Positions 30,301 to 37,102 of a DNA stretch of 64,000 nt are shown one piece after another. Below the pieces are notes generated by a model. That model ran no database searches and was not told where the DNA came from. It was given only the letters and a program-made list of their open reading frames with translations. The position numbers and the translations under genes are program-made. Position 1 is the stretch's first letter; each line of letters begins with the position of its first letter. The DNA comes from Alloalcanivorax venustensis ISO4. Lineage in GTDB: Bacteria > Pseudomonadota > Gammaproteobacteria > Pseudomonadales > Alcanivoracaceae. The DNA is taken from contig NZ_ARXR01000002.1 in the NCBI RefSeq assembly GCF_015356855.1, positions 144,701 through 208,700 on the forward strand. Reading direction: 5' to 3'.

Positions 30301-33300
30301 GGCCAGAAGCATCACCCCGTCCGGCACCACCCAATCCGCCGCCAAGGTCACACCCGGACCACCATTGATGGCCAGGGGGCTGTCGCCGAAAGGCTGGCCC
30401 GGCAGGGCCTGGGTGCGGCGATACTCATAGTTGAACGGCAAGGTGCCGCCGGCTTCAATCACCACTTCTTCCAGCAAGGTGAGATCCACCGGTACTTCCT
30501 GACCGGCGGCGAGCAGCCCTTCGGTCTCAAACAACTCGTCGCCCACGACGATGGCCTGGCCGGATTCGATCGACAGGGTGCCACCGCCATCGACACCATA
30601 ACCGCGCAGATCGCCATCCAAGGTGAGAACCCCGTTCTCCGACGTGCCGCTGTTGTCATTGACCGTGGTCGCGGCGCTCAGGGTGATGTCGCCGCCACGG
30701 CCGCCGAGCAACTGGCCGTCGGCGGTGACCGCGCCGCCGGAGGAGACATCGATCAGGCTACCGGCTTCCAGGGCGACGTCGCGGCTGGAGGCCAGCGTCA
30801 CGCTGCCGCCGTCGCGGTGCGCCAACGCGGCGGTGTCCGGTGTTCGTATTTGGTTGCTCCAAAGACCACGGGCGTCCAATACCCCCTCGGCGCCGAGCCG
30901 CACATAGGTATCGCCGTCGGCGCCGGTCAGTGCGGTTCGTGCCGCACCGCCATTGCTGTTTACCACGTCGATGATATTGGTCAGGGTAATGTCGCCGCTG
31001 CGCGCGGTGACGGTGGCGTCCACGTCGACCTGGCCGGAGGCCAGGCGCACGTAGCCGCCGGGGGTGACGTCCAGGTCCTGCTCCACGGCGATGCCGCTGG
31101 CGCTGACCAGATCGAGACCGCCGAGGCCCTGCTCGCTGAGGCGGGCGGCGTCCAGCCAAACGGTGCCGAGCCGCTCGCCGAGTTCCGCGTCCCGTTCCAG
31201 TTCGCCGGCGACATCCTCGATGTCACCGACGCGCACGTCGCTGTCGAAGCCGCCGCTCAGGCCGAGCAGGCCGTACTTGCCGAGCAGCAGTTGGCCGGCG
31301 CGGGCGACGCTGTTCTGTGCCTGGCTGTAGCCGTCCAGGCCCTGGGCGCGGGCGCGGTTCTGACGTTCGCCGTTGTAGACTTCGGCGACGATGTCGCCCT
31401 CCAGGATGGCGGTGGGCGCGCTGACGATCAGCCGCCCGGCGTCACGACCGGTGACGTAGCCGTTTTCCAGGCGCTTTTCGGGGTTGATCAGCGGGTTGCG
31501 CCAGGCGTCGGTCTGGCCCCAGCGTTCGCTGGTTCGTTCGTAGCCCCGATAAAGCCCGGTATAGCGCAGGTAGCCCGGCGCGGTAGCGGCGTCGTAGAGG
31601 TTACCGTCGGCGCCTTTCAGCCAGGTCTGGCGAATATAGCCGGTCTGCACGTTAAGGGTGCCGCCGGACAGGTTGACGGCGGAGCCGCCCTGGGCAATCA
31701 CCGCGTCGCCGTGCAGCCGCACGGTGCCGCCGGCGGCGGCCCACTCGCCAGCGGAGTGCGCCACGGTGTCGAGATAGCCGCCCACTTCCAACAGGCCGCC
31801 GGCGGTGTACCAGCGGTCGGTTTCATAGCCGCCGGTGCCGGCGGGCACGTGGATCAGTTCACGGCGGTCGATCCAGACGTCGCCGTTGCGCAGCGCGCCG
31901 CTGTCGCGGTTGACCGGCGAATCGCGCTGTTCGTTGCTTTGTACATTGATCAGGACGTTGTTGGATTCCATCGCCACGCGCACGCCGACGGCGCCGGACA
32001 CATCCAGCTCGGCGCCGCTTTCCACGCGCACGCGGTCGCTGGCGGCAACGGCGATCTGGCCGCCGGTGGCCTGGGTGAGCGAGTCGTCCTCGAAGATCAC
32101 GTCGCCGCCGGAGACGATCTCCACGCGGGACTGGTCGCGGCGGTCGGGCAGCTCGGCCAGGTTATCGAAGACGCCGTCGTTGAGACCCTCGCGCTCGAGA
32201 TCGTACTCCGCTGATTCGTCGATCAATGTCTGGCGACGGCTATCCAGCGCGGTGCCGCCGTCCTCATCGATCACCACGGCGGTGACACTGCCCTCGCCCA
32301 GCGTCACCTTGCCGGACGCGTCGCTGGCGGAATTCAGCAGGTGGACGGTGCCGCGCTTATCAACGCTGGTGGTGGCCACGGCCACGCCCTGCTGGCGTAC
32401 GTCGTGCCCGGTCAGCGTAATGTCGCCTTCGGACGAGAGAATCAGACCGCTGTTGGTGACCGTGCCGGCGCTACCGTCGAGGGCGCTGGCGGCGGACTGA
32501 CGGCTCGCCACTTCGTTGCCGTCGGTGGTGGAGGCCAGGTTCTCCTCGGTGCCACGGCCTTTACGAATATAAAAATCCTCACCGGCGGCCAGCGTGGTCT
32601 GGCCTTGCTCGGTCACGATCTCGCCCTGGTTGTGCACGTTCCGGCCGGCGAGCAGCGTGTAGCCGCCGCTCTGGGTGGCGGACCCGGGCGCGGCGGTGGT
32701 CAGCCGGGCGCCGGCCTGCACGTCGATGTCGCCCTGGGCGTTGGTGAACACCGCCTGGCTGCCTTCGTTGTCACCGTACAAGCCGCGCTCGCGGAACTGT
32801 TCGTCGCTGATGTCCGCCGCCGCCGCCACCAGATTGCGCACGTTGACCTGGCTGGAGCCGCTGAACACCACCCCGTTGCGGTTCACCAGCATCACCGTGC
32901 CGTCGCCTTTGATCTGGCCCTGGATCTGGCTGGGCCGGGCGTTGGGATCGTTGACCCGGTTCAACACCGCCCAGTTGGCCTGCTGGTCAAAATCCACGGT
33001 GGTGTCACGGCTAACGTTAAAGGTCTCCCAGTTAAGGATCGCTTTGTTGCCGGTCTGCTTGATATTAACCGTGGTGTGGCCGTCGCGGACCGACTGGGTC
33101 GGGTCTTCGGCATTGAACCAGCCGGCGGTGTCCGGGTTCGCGTCTACCTTCAGGCCGCCTTCCGCGAGACCGTCGGGAATATTCGAGGCCGCCTGTCGGG
33201 CCGCCTGCCGGGCGGCTTCCTGGGCCGCCCGCTGGGCGGCGACGGCGCCGGCGGTGCGGGTCAGATTATCGATCGAGCGCCGCAGTTTCTGGTTGGCCTG

Positions 33301-33546
33301 GCGCTGCGCCTGCATCCGGGCGTCCGCGGCGGCGCCGGGACGGGGCGCCGGCGCGCTGGCGCGGGCCGCCGCCTTGGCCGCCAGCCACTCGGAACTGAGC
33401 GGCCGGGGCGCGGCTTCCGCCAGCCCGGCCGTTCCCACCGCCAGAACTAACGCGACAGCCCGTGCCAGCGGCTTTACCGCGAAGGGCTGATCCACGGCGG
33501 TGCGATTCATTGACGCATTGGACGGAACGGCTTTTCTCATTTTCAT
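21397..33546 (-). CDS. Giant filamentous-haemagglutinin-type exoprotein (TpsA)
   Basis: A 4049-residue two-partner-secretion substrate. It has an extended signal region (MKMRKAVPS..., hydrophobic near residues 25-45), an Ala/Arg/Gln-rich helical spacer (about 50-130) and then the haemagglutinin activity/TPS domain (about 130-300, with NWETFNVSRDTTVDF, NRVNDPNARPSQIQG and VNRNGVVFSG). Thousands of residues of beta-helix-forming repeats follow. The C-terminal part has the look of the DUF3739-type end of such proteins, with no VENN motif or toxin-like tail. I chose the ATG at 33546 because GAGAGAG lies 6-7 bases upstream; a second ATG two codons later is possible. Its transporter would be the TpsB at 41967-43589. 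Role: probably a surface or released adhesin. Confidence 0.92.
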   Translation of the reverse strand: MKMRKAVPSNASMNRTAVDQPFAVKPLARAVALVLAVGTAGLAEAAPRPLSSEWLAAKAAARASAPAPRPGAAADARMQAQRQANQKLRRSIDNLTRTAGAVAAQRAAQEAARQAARQAASNIPDGLAEGGLKVDANPDTAGWFNAEDPTQSVRDGHTTVNIKQTGNKAILNWETFNVSRDTTVDFDQQANWAVLNRVNDPNARPSQIQGQIKGDGTVMLVNRNGVVFSGSSQVNVRNLVAAAADISDEQFRERGLYGDNEGSQAVFTNAQGDIDVQAGARLTTAAPGSATQSGGYTLLAGRNVHNQGEIVTEQGQTTLAAGEDFYIRKGRGTEENLASTTDGNEVASRQSAASALDGSAGTVTNSGLILSSEGDITLTGHDVRQQGVAVATTSVDKRGTVHLLNSASDASGKVTLGEGSVTAVVIDEDGGTALDSRRQTLIDESAEYDLEREGLNDGVFDNLAELPDRRDQSRVEIVSGGDVIFEDDSLTQATGGQIAVAASDRVRVESGAELDVSGAVGVRVAMESNNVLINVQSNEQRDSPVNRDSGALRNGDVWIDRRELIHVPAGTGGYETDRWYTAGGLLEVGGYLDTVAHSAGEWAAAGGTVRLHGDAVIAQGGSAVNLSGGTLNVQTGYIRQTWLKGADGNLYDAATAPGYLRYTGLYRGYERTSERWGQTDAWRNPLINPEKRLENGYVTGRDAGRLIVSAPTAILEGDIVAEVYNGERQNRARAQGLDGYSQAQNSVARAGQLLLGKYGLLGLSGGFDSDVRVGDIEDVAGELERDAELGERLGTVWLDAARLSEQGLGGLDLVSASGIAVEQDLDVTPGGYVRLASGQVDVDATVTARSGDITLTNIIDVVNSNGGAARTALTGADGDTYVRLGAEGVLDARGLWSNQIRTPDTAALAHRDGGSVTLASSRDVALEAGSLIDVSSGGAVTADGQLLGGRGGDITLSAATTVNDNSGTSENGVLTLDGDLRGYGVDGGGTLSIESGQAIVVGDELFETEGLLAAGQEVPVDLTLLEEVVIEAGGTLPFNYEYRRTQALPGQPFGDSPLAINGGPGVTLAADWVVPDGVMLLAGGSVYQGGATVPAGATITVTQGSPAPDYVVPADVFPQGLPVAESMAVAQAGTPLPVDAVFSPGQTLGAGIVLDRDVRVEAVSTLAPEYFQNGFSNYEVNGHRGVHVTEGASIDVAMPVYRYRPGIINAVDRDAALEVWTPPLYQALPEERRVVRRDGASLTLKSESQRRPSAIAISEGATVQVDPGQSITLSGGQTTVEGTLRARGGRIDILNPETDGVTQSQSLGESIWIGEQALLDASGFAYAATDGRGRRYGEVLDGGRVTLGSLAPDELNDNGIYEINNRFIVVRDGAVIDVSGTRADLDLGGDRPTTVASNAGGLAMRSNAGIYFDGELRGQAGGEGAAGGDLELMLETVLLPSNSGDERQAGLRNIVLGEQLSSGMPEDIEPGPGNAGLRYGEARLATDDLADWGVDGLSVWARDAILFEGDTSLSLDRKIALGATVIGAAPENPDINVELSAPYVNLSGRTATPEGLGSGNNPGPVFAFNHGNVDALSRLTGENSRLSVRADLIDLGRGLLTFGGRGSRDLLSGTETVDLPGFADIRLDSRGDMRLDNVSMVADRELTLIAERLYPVTHSQNAIQVGVAVAGDLSGDPLEGALLRIQRRGTGDPSPPPSVFGAVALRAPRIEQGGALLAPLGSIYIGGDRPSLGGSFLSEIAINSTLGDVASDAVLQEGSVTSISAAGLTLPYGYTTDGINYFYNGEEIDFDVPGLTGSQQAQRTGGGIRFGTATFMAEEGAVVDTSAGGTLWRLGFSNGASGSVDILDTALANAAPWHSGGSDREVYAILPSMNGAAAPLDPGLPATGQVGRQITIDAGVPGLPAGTYTLLPAEYAMMPGGYRVELGGAATQRLGVTAGAAPGLYNADVYTGLANTGAIARQPRRATIMAGTEVRRYGEYNETSLTRWVAEQSAEFGVARLSNLIPEDMRPLLFDFGYSDPANPEAFRFNGELRNERAEGGTGGLVGFHGGALEVISEPGQADAGRISLRDDDLNSLGATVLGLGTSDTDGYTEPGNSVIVRSGSSLNAAAVLLAGNGEETSVVVESGATIDTRGRGSAGWTADNGMVLNPNEDQSLLAVGNDLMTFSGVQGEGGLRVEDGAGLFGEGSVALLAPGGAEIGEIAVGARDLLLGVESVNVGTDGALDQAATDGVLSSGWRLTQAILDGLLRPAEGPGIESLSFQASNSINFFGPVSLNTFDPATGESSADLRFITPAIYGLGGEGDTATLRTDRFTWSGLGFMEGQRGNPKPVAAEPGPVIEGGAGTGTGGFRVDANEVVFGFNGPVVDETANLSLDRLMLGFQDVEFNATQRITSEREGAVSVYQRDLGDGQYQGGNLTLNAPVLTGQARSDMTFRSGGDLTVARPEGAEPVDRSSLDLGGRLTLDGNRVRIDGTVAAPSGRIEIHADEDVELTEGSVLDVAGREVTFFDVTRHSFGGDVVLESRQGDVRQAAGATLDVSARGSDAGTVKATAANGQVALEGDLIARAGDQSDNGFEGGSIQVEGLTILDFVGLNQRLGDGGFDYRRDFTLGSGDLVIGDELQARHLSVTADGGSLTVAGTVRAGGEYAGSLRLAARDDLTIESDAVLDASGDTLKRDSHGGAIEGSNRATLDLTTRGGRLVLADGATLDVSAGGEARGVINLNAPRLGGKQGDDVAVDADGPLTVRGAKRLAVNGFWTYDDAPLDPEDDTTQVVDETYMDGIHGDSNAFVNGALANAQLMERLAGLRDAAGEGFQLRPGVEIVSSTEHGNLRLDGDLDLANYRYGPDVDPNVRGSGTAGVFTLRAGGDLTVNGTISDGFGVPLSSPDTAYYLDYELEPGLVTSDGRLARSFMLPEELILKAGWTFDRYVEGVLPFDVVPSTLYIKSGQSVSEEVISLSSPRLINHTLTADMFLPYEVMDARTGIVYGPGRVPAGTSLSNFTAPSGTRFAPGFVFPRAVRIEPRPMPAGTDLSIYTVNIANEDRVAKRLPAGTVLPQGTYLTGLQTAEQETQNVPALAPVLERGRESWDIRLVGGADLASASRRAVRAGAVAGDLILDNTASPEVLRNTSEATEAVSVIRTGSGDLELIAARDYRQDSAFAVYTAGGALPTDETPQVGRPDGGDLRNGYDNYESSAAVTEVQAGFLTGGGDVLVSAGRDLIGHSSGDLPASRWLWADDAPASGEQAAWWMHSGTYMPSDLSFNGSQPVLAVFQGIGALGGGNVTLAAGRHLGANRDQTSINGGLNVAVGASGWRDADGGITQFGGGELRIDAGGSVNPVRGTSGASSVNNLRGDIQVRAGGIGQTWQTFESPSSNNVDPRPDDLIARAPTDPYGRLNVAVGDASARLLSVGDQVLSTRDPLASMGVDIRQDQSGIAAFSAGGDVTLTGGQAPSTLSLVAGEGSLYGAGSSPTAQDAVVRASLEGAVELLAADSIYHLGLGIDAHPDARGVAGLAPARFYAVEGDIYNLMYGYLSNPDDNLPSLLGRPAWVRAGRDIVAFGQNTSGSIGHERASVLGHNAATDISLIEAGRDLIFIDAVAVGPGTLEVTAGRNFYQADRGWVRSMAGQSDNVGSGADIAINVGMGADGPDYQSLIDAYLNPANLADPGRPLADQPDKVVKVYDQELRDWLEARYGDTALEGTTALAYFEALSPEQQRIFLRELYYAELRAGGREYNDPDGDRTGSYLRGRRAIATFLPRADSEAGTSGYEGDYTMFSTGQNSGLVRTEGGGDIRMLVPGGDLIVGVEGVRPAGGDNGVLTQGSGDIQMYSQGDIALGLSRIFTTYGGDIFAWSAAGDINAGRGAKTTLVYTPPRRVYDDIGNVSLSPVAPTTGAGIATLAPIPEVPPGDIDLIAPLGVIDAGEAGIRVSGDVNIAALQVVNAENIQVQGESTGLPAVASVNVGALTNATNAANSAVQAAEQVSRGDRGNRPSVITVEILGYGQERLVPEQDRNAGAPDYRPDGVVRVLGAGELSEEQGAALTDAERRSML

Positions 33547-33649
33547 CGGGAACTCTCTCAAGGCGAACACGGGTGCGGCCCGGTACACCACGACCAAGGG
33601 TGGCTGGACTCTTTGAACTAGATGGTTAATACGCCGCCCGACCGCAGTT

Positions 33650-33667
33650 ATTTCATGGAAAATTCAT
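33650..33667 (+). promoter_or_regulatory. PHO-box-like repeat in the tpsA / vreA-like divergent region
   Basis: ATTTCAT GGAA AATTCAT, a 7-4-7 direct repeat with 11-bp periodicity. The second half is identical to those at 43756-43762 and 43919-43925. It lies 104 bases from the tpsA start and 63 bases before the divergent gene. Match to the PhoB consensus is partial (TCAT core in both halves). Confidence 0.42.
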
Positions 33668-33689
33668 AAATCCGTGCCGAAAAATATTT

Positions 33690-33707
33690 GTGACATCTTT
33701 CCGACAT
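33690..33707 (+). promoter_or_regulatory. Second PHO-box-like repeat in the same divergent region
   Basis: GTGACAT CTTT CCGACAT is another 7-4-7 direct repeat with GACAT in both halves, each half agreeing with CTGTCAT at five of seven positions. It is 23 bases before the first possible start codon of the vreA-like gene, so a factor bound here would affect that gene directly. Confidence 0.35.
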
Positions 33708-33729
33708 AAAACAGCGGTAGGGTGGCAAT

Positions 33730-34425
33730 TTGCGCAATCGTTTCAGCCGTGCCTCCCGTCCTATGATTATTTCACGCTGTCTGGTGACCGTCCGTCGCTT
33801 GCTGAGCGTGGCCGCTTTGGGGGCTTTGCTGACGTGGCCGTCGGTGGGCCGGGTGGCCACCACGGTAATGTTCGATATGCCCGCGCAGCCCCTGTCTCAG
33901 GCGCTCGCGGCGTTCAGCGAACAAACGGGGATCTCTATTTTGGTAACCAGCGATCTGATCCATAATAAAATCGCCGCGCCGGTGCATGGCCGGTTGACGC
34001 CATCGACCGCGCTGCGGGCGTTGCTTGAACCCACCGATCTGGAAGTACGCCGGGTTGACGCATCCGCGTGGACACTGCTGCCACGCGAACCGCAACACAC
34101 CGACACCGTCACGCCACCGGCCAACACCGTGACCCGGGCCTATGCCGGGGCGGTGCAACGTCATATCGCCCGGCTGCTGTGTCGCGGCCATGCCGATCAG
34201 CTCGGGCGAACCCGCCTGGCGTTGCAGTTGTGGGTGCGCGGCGACGGTCTTATCGAACGCGTTCACGTCCTCGACTCAGAGCACGCGCCGCGTTGGAGCA
34301 GCGCCGTTCACGAGACGCTGGAGGGCAGCCGAATCGCCGCTCCGCCCGCCAACCAACCCACGCCCCTTACGGTGCTGCTGGTCCGTGACGGCGCGTCGCC
34401 CTGCGAACGGACTGGGGAGCACTAA
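33730..34425 (+). CDS. VreA-like signalling protein: STN domain plus TonB_C-like domain, no beta-barrel
   Basis: A 231-residue exported protein. After a signal sequence (about 1-43) comes a secretin/TonB short N-terminal (STN) domain, about 44-113 (FDMPAQPLSQALAAFSEQTG, ending WTLLP). A linker follows, then a TonB-C-terminal-like domain (about 138-222, RLALQLWVRGDGLIERVHV). STN domains usually sit on TonB-dependent receptors and signal to a FecR-type regulator; here the receptor barrel is absent, as I recall for VreA of P. aeruginosa PUMA3. The start is uncertain: TTG at 33730 has AGGGTGG just upstream, while the first ATG is at 33763. It is followed one base later by the sigma-factor gene. 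Confidence 0.72.
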   Translation: MRNRFSRASRPMIISRCLVTVRRLLSVAALGALLTWPSVGRVATTVMFDMPAQPLSQALAAFSEQTGISILVTSDLIHNKIAAPVHGRLTPSTALRALLEPTDLEVRRVDASAWTLLPREPQHTDTVTPPANTVTRAYAGAVQRHIARLLCRGHADQLGRTRLALQLWVRGDGLIERVHVLDSEHAPRWSSAVHETLEGSRIAAPPANQPTPLTVLLVRDGASPCERTGEH

Positions 34426-34426
34426 G

Positions 34427-34975
34427 ATGCCCGATACGTTCCACCAGCCGCTACGCGATCTGCTGGTGCTCCGCTACGACGAGTTTCGCCAACGCCTGCG
34501 CAGCCGGCTCGGTTCCCGGCAACTGGCGGAGGACGCGCTTCAGGAGACCTGGCTGCGTGTTGACGCCATGCGCGACAGTACCGCCGTTCGTCATCCGGCG
34601 GCATACTTGTTCCGTGTCGCTCTCAACGTGGCCGAAGAGCAGCGCCGCAAACAGGCGCGGGTGATGACGCTGGATGAAGTGGAAGATCTTTATCTGATGG
34701 CTGATGAGCGCGCCGACCCGGCCCGCGAGGCGCTCGGCGAACAGGAGATCGCCATGCTGCGGCGGGCTCTGTCGGAGTTACCGCGGCGCCGCCGCGCCAT
34801 CGTCACCGCCGCGCGACTGAACGACGTCCCGCATAAAGAGATCGCCGCGCGTCACGGCGTCTCCCTGCGCACCGTCGAAAAGGAACTGAAAGCCGGTCTT
34901 GAGCACTGTTGCAAACGCTTGGACCGGGAGTACATTCAACGCTTCGGGCCGAAAATAAAAAGGCCGCCGTCATGA
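34427..34975 (+). CDS. ECF sigma factor (VreI-like / FecI type)
   Basis: A 182-residue extracytoplasmic-function sigma factor. Sigma-2 lies at about 10-80 (LRSRLGSRQLAEDALQETWL is the core-binding part) and sigma-4 at about 118-170 with the helix-turn-helix HKEIAARHGVSLRTVEKELK. The start is one base after the preceding stop (TAAG-ATG), and the stop overlaps the next start (ATGA), so the three genes form a tight operon. In cell-surface signalling, such factors are released by a FecR-type protein when the periplasmic STN domain signals. Likely targets are the surrounding tpsA, tpsB and DING genes. Confidence 0.88.
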   Translation: MPDTFHQPLRDLLVLRYDEFRQRLRSRLGSRQLAEDALQETWLRVDAMRDSTAVRHPAAYLFRVALNVAEEQRRKQARVMTLDEVEDLYLMADERADPAREALGEQEIAMLRRALSELPRRRRAIVTAARLNDVPHKEIAARHGVSLRTVEKELKAGLEHCCKRLDREYIQRFGPKIKRPPS

Positions 34976-35943
34976 ACAATCAACACGCCGCTAACAATCC
35001 CGACAACGATCGGATCAGGCGGGAAGCCCGCGAGTGGGTTGTCCGGCTCGCTTCGGGCCAGGCCACATCCGCCGACGGCGACGCCTTTCGGCGGTGGTGC
35101 GCACGCAGCCCGGCGCATGCGGAAGCCTTCGCGGAGTGCCGCCAGGTGTGGCGGGGGATGCAACAGGCCGCGGAACCGACGGCATCGCCGGTGGCGTCCT
35201 TGGGTGGCGCCCGGGAGCGACGCTTCAGCCGGCGCGCCCTGCTCGGCGGTGCCGTGGCCGCTTCCGTGGGTTGGGTGGCACTGCGTTCACCGCTGGACCT
35301 CTGGCCCGACGCCAGCGCGCTGTCGTCGGACCTGTGGACCGCCACCGGCGAACAGCGCGAAGTGGTTCTGCCACAGGCCGCCACCGTCCTCTTGAACACC
35401 CAGACCCGTGTCGACCTGCAACGCCGGAACGACACCGTTACCGGCCTTGTTCTGCGTTCCGGGGAGACCGAAATCACCACCGTGGCCAATACCCGGGACT
35501 TCATGGTAAGCGCCGGCCAAGGGCGGATCGCGGCGGGGCGCGCGCGTTTCAATGTGCGCTACACCGACGAACGGGTACGCGTGACCTGCCTGGAAGGCGA
35601 GGTCGATGTCGCCCATGGCGCCCAGCGATCACGACTGGGGCCGGCTCAACAGGTGGTGTATAACGATATCCGACTGACCGATGTGCAAGATGTTGATACG
35701 CGGCGGGTCAGCGCCTGGCGACAGCGCGTGCTGGTATTCGACGGCATGCCGTTGAACCAGGTGGTCGACGAGGTGAACCGGTATCGGCCGGGCCGGATCG
35801 TGCTGCTGGATGATCGCCTTGGACGCACGCCGGTGCAGGCGTATCTGTCACTGGACCGGCTCGACGATTTCGCCACGCTGGTGCGGGAAGTGCACGGTGC
35901 CAACGTTCGCTCGCTACCCGGCGGCGTCTTGATCATCAGCTGA
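34972..35943 (+). CDS. FecR-type sigma-factor regulator (VreR-like)
   Basis: A 323-residue inner-membrane regulator. The N-terminal cytoplasmic DUF4880 domain (about 12-60; REAREWVVRLASGQ and RRWCARSPAHAEAF) binds the sigma factor. A single membrane helix lies near 85-105. The periplasmic FecR domain (about 115-235) is followed by a C-terminal STN-like domain (about 250-323; FDGMPLNQVVDEVNRYRPG), which can contact the partner STN protein. The start overlaps the sigma-factor stop. Its last 30 bases overlap the 3' end of the opposite-strand gene. Confidence 0.88.
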   Translation: MNNQHAANNPDNDRIRREAREWVVRLASGQATSADGDAFRRWCARSPAHAEAFAECRQVWRGMQQAAEPTASPVASLGGARERRFSRRALLGGAVAASVGWVALRSPLDLWPDASALSSDLWTATGEQREVVLPQAATVLLNTQTRVDLQRRNDTVTGLVLRSGETEITTVANTRDFMVSAGQGRIAAGRARFNVRYTDERVRVTCLEGEVDVAHGAQRSRLGPAQQVVYNDIRLTDVQDVDTRRVSAWRQRVLVFDGMPLNQVVDEVNRYRPGRIVLLDDRLGRTPVQAYLSLDRLDDFATLVREVHGANVRSLPGGVLIIS

Positions 35944-36372
35944 GCCGGTGGCGCGATAGTTACGTAGATAGAGCAGGAACTCCCGCATCAACCGATCCCA
36001 TAACTCCACTTGAGTGCGCAGGTGGCCCGCACCGACGCCGCCCGCCACGACCACATCCATCTCAAGAACCAAAAAGTCAACCTGGTGAGTGAGCCGGCTG
36101 AACCGCTTATCGCGGTTCCAATCGGATACCATGTTTTCAGGTAACGTCCCCTGGATACGCAACGCACAGCTCAGCGTAAAATCGAGCATTTCCGGGCCTT
36201 CGCCAACCGGGTTGCCCGGCCTGACCGCGAAACCGATGCCCTGGCTGGCGCTGAGCAGTTGTTTGCCGCCGTTCTGCTCACTTTCGTTGGTGCGGTAACC
36301 GGCGCCTTGTAATACTTCCGCCAGGTATTGCAGACTCACCGCTTCGATCATGTCGCTCTTTTGTTCACTCAT
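35914..36372 (-). CDS. YbjN-like putative regulatory/chaperone-fold protein
   Basis: A 152-residue soluble protein without signal peptide. The pattern (MIEAVSLQYLAEVLQGAGYR, later FTLSCALRI and a helical WNRDKRFSRL segment) resembles the YbjN family, which has a type III secretion chaperone-like fold and unknown biochemical role. It is the last gene of the tpsB operon: its start overlaps the end of the coiled-coil gene by 8 bases, and its stop lies 30 bases inside the convergent fecR-type gene. In P. aeruginosa I recall a gene of similar size in the corresponding PA0692-PA0699 cluster. Confidence 0.6.
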   Translation of the reverse strand: MSEQKSDMIEAVSLQYLAEVLQGAGYRTNESEQNGGKQLLSASQGIGFAVRPGNPVGEGPEMLDFTLSCALRIQGTLPENMVSDWNRDKRFSRLTHQVDFLVLEMDVVVAGGVGAGHLRTQVELWDRLMREFLLYLRNYRATGSADDQDAAG

Positions 36373-37084
36373 TGTTGCGCGCCTCCTCGGATTGATCCGT
36401 CTGCTCGCCGTCGTCGGACGACGTCTCCGTTACTTGCACCTGATTGTTGTAAAGGCGATCGCCGAACGCCTGCGCCTGGTTTTCAAACTCCACCCGCGCC
36501 GAGGCCGCCAGCGGCTGCCGCATACGGAACAAGCTTCCCGAGCCCAGATTCTGATAGGCGTCGAGAATTTCCCGGCCGGCCGAAAACAATGCTTCATTGC
36601 GTTCCACGCAGGTCCGCAGTGCCGCGGCCCGCTCCCGCGCCTGCTTCTCCCAGGTCATTCGTTGCGCCTCCTTCTCTCTCGCCAACGCCAGCAGCTCGTC
36701 ATAGGCGTCCCGCACTTGCTGGGCGCGCTCCTGACTGGCGGCGATTCGTGACTGGCTTGCCCGGCGTTCGGCAGTGAGCTTGCCTTCGCGGTCATCAAGG
36801 CGCGCCTGAAGCGCCTCCACTTGCGCCAGGGCGTCATCCCGCTGCGACTCGGCCTTGGCGCGCGCCGCCTCCAGGCGTGCCTGCCGGGACTGAAGATCAC
36901 GCAGCTGCTGGGTGGTGTTACGCAGCTCAGCCCGCAGCCTCTGTTCAAGGCTCTCCGGTGCCTGCGCCCATGCGGCCGGGACGGAGACCAGGCCGAACAT
37001 CAGCGCCAGCGCCAGCAACCAGCGCGCGCCCGCTCTATCCTTGTCATTCCGATCCATGACTTGCCTGGTTAGCGTTGTTCCCAT
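36365..37084 (-). CDS. Periplasmic coiled-coil protein of the tpsB-exbBD-tonB operon
   Basis: A 239-residue protein with a signal peptide (about 1-41, ...VPAAWAQA) and then an almost unbroken Glu/Arg/Gln/Ala-rich coiled coil (about 42-195). A short C-terminal part ends in Asp/Glu residues. A very strong ribosome site (GGAGAAGG) fixes the first ATG. The layout resembles DUF3450-type periplasmic partners found next to ExbB/ExbD/TonB sets, but sequence identity to that family is not something I can confirm. It probably bridges envelope parts of the same system. Confidence 0.55.
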   Translation of the reverse strand: MGTTLTRQVMDRNDKDRAGARWLLALALMFGLVSVPAAWAQAPESLEQRLRAELRNTTQQLRDLQSRQARLEAARAKAESQRDDALAQVEALQARLDDREGKLTAERRASQSRIAASQERAQQVRDAYDELLALAREKEAQRMTWEKQARERAAALRTCVERNEALFSAGREILDAYQNLGSGSLFRMRQPLAASARVEFENQAQAFGDRLYNNQVQVTETSSDDGEQTDQSEEARNNE

Positions 37085-37102
37085 TTTCCTTCTCCTCGTG
37101 CG

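Noticed and set aside
29170..32214. A 1014-codon open frame antisense to tpsA, plus other long antisense frames (for example 21355-23427, 25060-27231 and 11751-13532)
   Set aside because: They lie opposite strongly supported genes in GC-rich sequence, where stop codons are rare in the antisense frame. Their products are Gly/Ala/His/Gln-rich with no recognisable domain or ribosome site.
33730..35943. An ordinary iron-siderophore FecIRA system
   Set aside because: No TonB-dependent receptor gene is present and the STN protein has no barrel. The neighbours point to phosphate and two-partner secretion instead.
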